From Bacteroidales bacterium (GTDB lineage: Bacteria > Bacteroidota > Bacteroidia > Bacteroidales > GWA2-32-17), in the NCBI GenBank assembly GCA_013314715.1, contig JABUFC010000005.1:25955-89954 (forward strand): DNA of 64,000 bases. The letters run 5' to 3'. This document shows, one piece after another, positions 60,900 through 64,000 of this stretch. The position numbers were made by a program, and so were the translations under genes. Positions within the stretch are counted from its first letter, which is position 1. Each line of letters opens with the position of its first letter. The notes under the pieces are model-generated. The model was not told the DNA's origin, did no database searches, and saw nothing but the letters and a program-made list of their open reading frames with translations.

Positions 60900-63038
60900 A
60901 TGAAAAGAATATTATTTAGTTTATTGTTGATTGTTAGTACTTTAAGTGTGTATTCTCAGCAAGAAGTAGAGGTTATAAATCAAACCAAAAAGAATGAGCT
61001 TGACAGTAATATAGTTAAATGGAAGGCTGCTTTAATTAAAGATTCTATTTTACAGGCACAAAAATCGAAAGTCATTAATATATATTGGGCAGATAAAGTG
61101 GTCGCCTTTTCTTCGCAGTATTCTAAAACCGATAGGGCCGCATATCAGGCATTAGGAGCTCCCAATGTGCTTCCAACCGGAGGAGATGCTTATACTAATT
61201 GGTGTACTAAAGAAAAAGATGGAAAAGAAATAGATCAGAATGCTTTTATTCGTGTTGGTTACAAAAATCCTGCTCGTATTCAACAGGTGGCTATAGCCGA
61301 GGGTTCTAACCCTGGTGCTATAACGAAAGTTACTTTATTTGGAGCCAATGGCGAAAAACAAGTTGTTTACGAACAGCCTGCTAAAAATTTAGGATTAAAA
61401 TGTAGAATGTTGAATATAATATTACCTCAACCTACTGAATTTTACGTTTCTGAAGTTGAAGTTCGACTTGATCCTATTGCCGTTATCGGACGCAATGGAA
61501 TTGATGCTATTGGTATATCTGATAGTAAAGATACCATTAAATGGAGCATAAATTTAGTTCCTAATCTCGAATTTACATCTAAACCCGAAAATCTTGGCGA
61601 AGCCATAAATTCTATTTATGATGAAGTAGCTCCTATGATTTCACCCGATGGGCGTACTATTTTCTTTGTACGAAAATTTCATCCCGAAAATGCAGGTGGT
61701 ATTAACGATGAAGATGATATTTGGTATTCAGTTAGAGATGAAAATGGACATTGGACACCAGCAAAAAATATTGGATTACCTTTAAACAATAAATATAATA
61801 ATTATGTTCAGTCTATTACACCCGACGGTAACCAATTATTGCTCGCCAATATATATAATAAAGATGGATCTACAGCTCCAGGTGCTTCGCTTACATATAA
61901 AACAAGACAAGGTTGGGCATTCCCAGAAAAACAAAATATTGATGACTTTATAAATCTTAGTCCTTTTGCAAATTATTATTTATCGAACGACGGTCAGTTT
62001 TTAATAATGGCTCTCGAACGTAAGGATTCTTATGGTGAATTAGATTTATACGTTAGCTTCAGAAAAGGAGATAATCGATGGTCAAAACCCCTTAATTTAG
62101 GTCCAATTATAAATACGAGTGTAAACGATTATTCTCCATTTTTGGCTGCCGATGGAGTTACATTATATTATTCAACATCTGGAAAATCGGGGTATGGCAA
62201 AGAAGATATCTTTGTAACTACTCGCCTCGATGATACATGGCAAAATTGGACAGAACCTCAAAATTTAGGACCTATATTAAATAGTTCAGAATCAGATACA
62301 AAATATAATATTCCTGCATCAGGCGAATACGCATATTTTTCTTCTACTAATAAATCCATGGGTAAGAACGATATTTTTAGAATTAAATTACCATCGAAGG
62401 TTAAACCCAAACCGGTAGTTTTAATTTCGGGTAAAGTACTCAATGAAAAAACAAATAAACCTATCGACGCACGTATTATTGTAGAAGAATTACCTGGCGG
62501 TAAAGAAGTAGCAGTGGCACGTACCGACCCCAACACCGGTGAATTTAAAATTATTTTACCTGCTGGTAAAAAGTATGGTTTTCGTGCTATAGGCTTAGGT
62601 TTCTTTGATGTAAATAAAAATATAGACTTAACCGATATTACTGAATATACTGAAATTGAAGATGAAATGCTTAGACTTTCGCCTATAGAAGTAGGTTCGG
62701 TTGTACGATTAAACAATATTTTCTTTGAATTTGCAAAAGCTGTATTGCTCCCAGAATCTTATCCAGAACTTGATAGAACTGCTGAATTCTTAAAAAATAA
62801 TCCTACAATAGAAATCGAAATCGGCGGACATACAGACGATATCGGTTCTGATGTTACTAACCAGAAGCTTTCTGAAAAACGAGCACGTGCGGTTGCCGAT
62901 TATCTTATTAGCAAAGGTGTTGATGCTAAACGTATGACAGTTGTTGGTTATGGCGAATCGCGTCCTATTGCTTTTAATACTGACGAAGAAGGTCGTGCTA
63001 TGAACCGCCGCGTTGAATTTAAAGTGATGAAAAAATAA
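60900..63038 (+). CDS. PD40-OmpA family envelope protein (intact paralogue)
   Basis: The 712 residues comprise a signal peptide (about 1-19, ending YSQ), a discoidin-like domain (about 60-205) and a PD40/WD40-like propeller (about 220-490, EVAPMISPDGRTIFFVRKFH and DDIWYSVRDENGHW). One carboxypeptidase-regulatory-like domain (about 500-570) and a complete OmpA domain (about 595-712) with GGHTDDIGSD, then KLSEKRARAVADYL and NRRVEFKV, follow. It should sit in the periplasm or outer membrane and bind peptidoglycan. It is clearly homologous to the interrupted protein at 46694. The architecture is PorE-like apart from the N-terminal domain. A terminator follows. Confidence 0.85.
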   Translation: MKRILFSLLLIVSTLSVYSQQEVEVINQTKKNELDSNIVKWKAALIKDSILQAQKSKVINIYWADKVVAFSSQYSKTDRAAYQALGAPNVLPTGGDAYTNWCTKEKDGKEIDQNAFIRVGYKNPARIQQVAIAEGSNPGAITKVTLFGANGEKQVVYEQPAKNLGLKCRMLNIILPQPTEFYVSEVEVRLDPIAVIGRNGIDAIGISDSKDTIKWSINLVPNLEFTSKPENLGEAINSIYDEVAPMISPDGRTIFFVRKFHPENAGGINDEDDIWYSVRDENGHWTPAKNIGLPLNNKYNNYVQSITPDGNQLLLANIYNKDGSTAPGASLTYKTRQGWAFPEKQNIDDFINLSPFANYYLSNDGQFLIMALERKDSYGELDLYVSFRKGDNRWSKPLNLGPIINTSVNDYSPFLAADGVTLYYSTSGKSGYGKEDIFVTTRLDDTWQNWTEPQNLGPILNSSESDTKYNIPASGEYAYFSSTNKSMGKNDIFRIKLPSKVKPKPVVLISGKVLNEKTNKPIDARIIVEELPGGKEVAVARTDPNTGEFKIILPAGKKYGFRAIGLGFFDVNKNIDLTDITEYTEIEDEMLRLSPIEVGSVVRLNNIFFEFAKAVLLPESYPELDRTAEFLKNNPTIEIEIGGHTDDIGSDVTNQKLSEKRARAVADYLISKGVDAKRMTVVGYGESRPIAFNTDEEGRAMNRRVEFKVMKK

Positions 63039-63061
63039 AATTATTAAGAATAATCTTATTT

Positions 63062-63095
63062 AAAAGCTATTCTAAATTTGAGGATAGCTTTTTTT
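63062..63095 (+). terminator. Intrinsic terminator after the PD40-OmpA gene
   Basis: AAAAGCTATTCT pairs with AGGATAGCTTTT (one T-G pair) around a short loop and is followed by more T. Confidence 0.75.
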
Positions 63096-63172
63096 ATTTA
63101 ATTTAAAATTTCTATAAAAATTAACCCTTGTGTTTTAAAAAATAATTAACCAAAATAATTATTAGATGAGAA

Positions 63173-63293
63173 TTTTGCAAAACTAAAATAAAACAACAGT
63201 ATTCGTTAATGCGATTAAAAATCAATTTTTTTTACAATAATTTATAGATTACTTCTCTACGTTCGTAATGATGAAAAAGGAGTTTTGCAAAGG
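63173..63293. repeat. MITE-like element, second copy (121 bp)
   Basis: The ends TTTTGCAAAACT and AGTTTTGCAAAGG form terminal inverted repeats. The interior matches the minus strand of the 32878-32999 element (ATAAAACAACAGTATTCGTT against ATAAAACTACATTATTCGTT) in the first half, then diverges. Confidence 0.75.
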
Positions 63294-63370
63294 TTTCTTT
63301 TTGGGCATTTTTAACCAAAGTAGGATGAATAAACAAATTCAATCAGGCTAATAAAAATAGTAATATTGAG

Positions 63371-63431
63371 CCTTTTGCAAAACTAAAAAACGTACTCGTT
63401 TATTGTGATAAAAATTTCAAACTTATTTTAA
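63371..63431 (+). repeat. Third copy, one end only, of the TTTTGCAAAACT repeat family
   Basis: CCTTTTGCAAAACT is followed by ACGTACTCGTTTATTGTGAT and AAAAATTTCAAACTTATTTT, closely matching the minus strand of 33248-33293. No second inverted end is seen. Confidence 0.65.
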
Positions 63432-63531
63432 TTATTTGTATTTCTTTTTATCTATTACATTAGAACAATCTAAATGAAAAAAAAGCAATGTGCAAATCTC
63501 ACGTCATGGCAAGCAAACGTATCCCCTAACT

Positions 63532-63576
63532 GTCATTGCGATTCTTCTCTTAAAAAAGAGAAGAAGAAGCAATTTC
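63532..63576. repeat. REP-like hairpin
   Basis: A perfect 10-bp stem (TTCTTCTCTT/AAGAGAAGAA, loop AAAA) sits inside an outer ATTGC/GCAAT pairing. The flanks GTCATTGCGA and GAAGCAAT are the well-known arms of an intergenic palindrome found in many bacteria. A decayed inverse copy (AGATTGCTTCTCC) lies near 63618. Confidence 0.6.
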
Positions 63577-63675
63577 CACCACACACACACATATCACAAT
63601 GGTAACGAGCATCAGTAAGATTGCTTCTCCCTATTTCTCGGGATCAAAACACCATGCCAACCCTTCATTCGTATT

Positions 63676-64000
63676 CTAAGACATAACCAAATTTTTTTGA
63701 TAAAAATTTTGTAAAAAAATTGAAACGTATGGCGTTTGTCTTTTAATTACAGCGAATAATCTTGCTACCAATTTACAAGCAATAGCGTTAATAACAGAAT
63801 TATGTTCTTTTCCTTGACTTATTTTTATAGTATAATAAGTCTTAATTTCTGTATCATATCGAGCAGCAGCGTAAGCACCGTTATATAATAATGTTTTTAA
63901 TTTTTTGTTTGCCAGGTTACTTACTTTAGATTTTCCGTTAATAGATGTTCCTGATTTTTTCTCAAATGGAGCAATTCCAACGTAGCAATTAAATTTTCTT
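63676..64000 (-). mobile_element. IS110-family transposase, C-terminal part (runs off the window end)
   Basis: Read from the right edge, 107 codons end in TAG at 63676. The sequence NCYVGIAPFEKKSGTSINGK, then NKKLKTLLYNGAYAAARYD, is the Transposase_20 (IS116/IS110/IS902) domain, including its conserved Ser. The C-terminal QGKEHNSVINAIACKLVARL is also typical. The N-terminal RuvC-like DEDD domain lies outside the window. IS110 elements lack classic inverted repeats and use a structured non-coding RNA (bridge RNA in IS621-type members) outside the gene, so the right end of the element could extend into the repeat-rich gap. Confidence 0.85.

Larger units (their letters stand above)
63096..63675. 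other. Gene-free, repeat-rich gap between the PD40-OmpA gene and the IS110 gene
   Basis: No plausible gene is seen. The stretch contains two copies of the TTTTGCAAAACT-ended element, a hairpin REP-like sequence at 63532-63576, and otherwise AT-rich DNA. Confidence 0.65.

Overview
The window looks like chromosomal DNA of a Bacteroidota bacterium, most like an anaerobic member of the Bacteroidales/Marinilabiliales side. This is inferred from several things seen together. The DNA is AT-rich, and start codons lack Shine-Dalgarno sequences. Many genes are preceded by the Bacteroidota sigma factor box TAnnTTTG. Two proteins carry type IX secretion sorting tails. Family markers include DUF2723/GT117, DUF3276 (PUR-alpha-like), a bacterial COX24-like peptide, a TonB-dependent receptor, split transketolase and a PD40-OmpA protein family. 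No phage, CRISPR array or rRNA operon is visible.

Layout. 0-0.7 kb: the 3' end of a tRNA-Asp followed by two near-identical copies of a small GIY-YIG nuclease gene, each running into a broken piece of tRNA-Asp. 0.8-7 kb: a secreted GH75 chitosanase-like protein, a heptose-7-phosphate kinase, a DcuC/YfcC-type carrier and a SPOR protein. 7-13.5 kb: MATE exporter, serS, rpmA-rplU, a bifunctional-nuclease-like protein, a nucleoside permease and thyA. 13.5-21 kb: small and secreted unknowns, then a six-gene heterodisulfide-reductase/Qmo-like redox operon interrupted by a four-helix-bundle (23S IVP-type) gene bounded by inverted 16-bp repeats. 21-31 kb: NodB deacetylase coupled to a GT117-type membrane protein, rpoN, asnS, RNase G, COX24-like peptide and HU. 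30.7-38.4 kb: mutY, DUF3276, nadD, a repeat-rich gap, a TonB receptor, split transketolase, SPOR and Usp proteins. 38.5-46.5 kb: outer-membrane barrels, a large M14 carboxypeptidase with a sorting tail, an S41 protease and PnuC plus NadR-type kinase. 46.7-56.7 kb: a continuous plus-strand run with a PD40-OmpA protein broken by an in-frame TGA, a TPR-SpoIIE phosphatase, a frameshifted SH3-NlpC/P60 gene, an ABC permease, a DUF4139 protein and a Wzm/Wzt-type polysaccharide exporter. 56.8-63 kb: rplS, the tig-clpP-clpX operon, tRNA-Leu(TAG) and a second, intact PD40-OmpA paralogue. 63-64 kb: MITE-like and REP-like repeats and the C-terminal end of an IS110-family transposase cut by the window edge.

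How it fits together. Most genes serve the envelope (outer-membrane proteins, peptidoglycan-binding SPOR and OmpA domains, LPS heptose and polysaccharide export), translation and proteostasis (SerRS, AsnRS, L19, L21, L27, Tig-ClpP-ClpX), and NAD supply (PnuC-NadR salvage, NadD). The Hdr/Qmo-like operon suggests quinone-linked electron transfer with an unknown soluble partner. The most unusual parts are the tRNA-Asp/GIY-YIG array, the repeat-bounded four-helix-bundle gene inside the redox operon, two independent coding disruptions near 48.9 and 51.3 kb, and a dispersed inverted-repeat element present at 32.9, 33.25, 63.2 and 63.4 kb.
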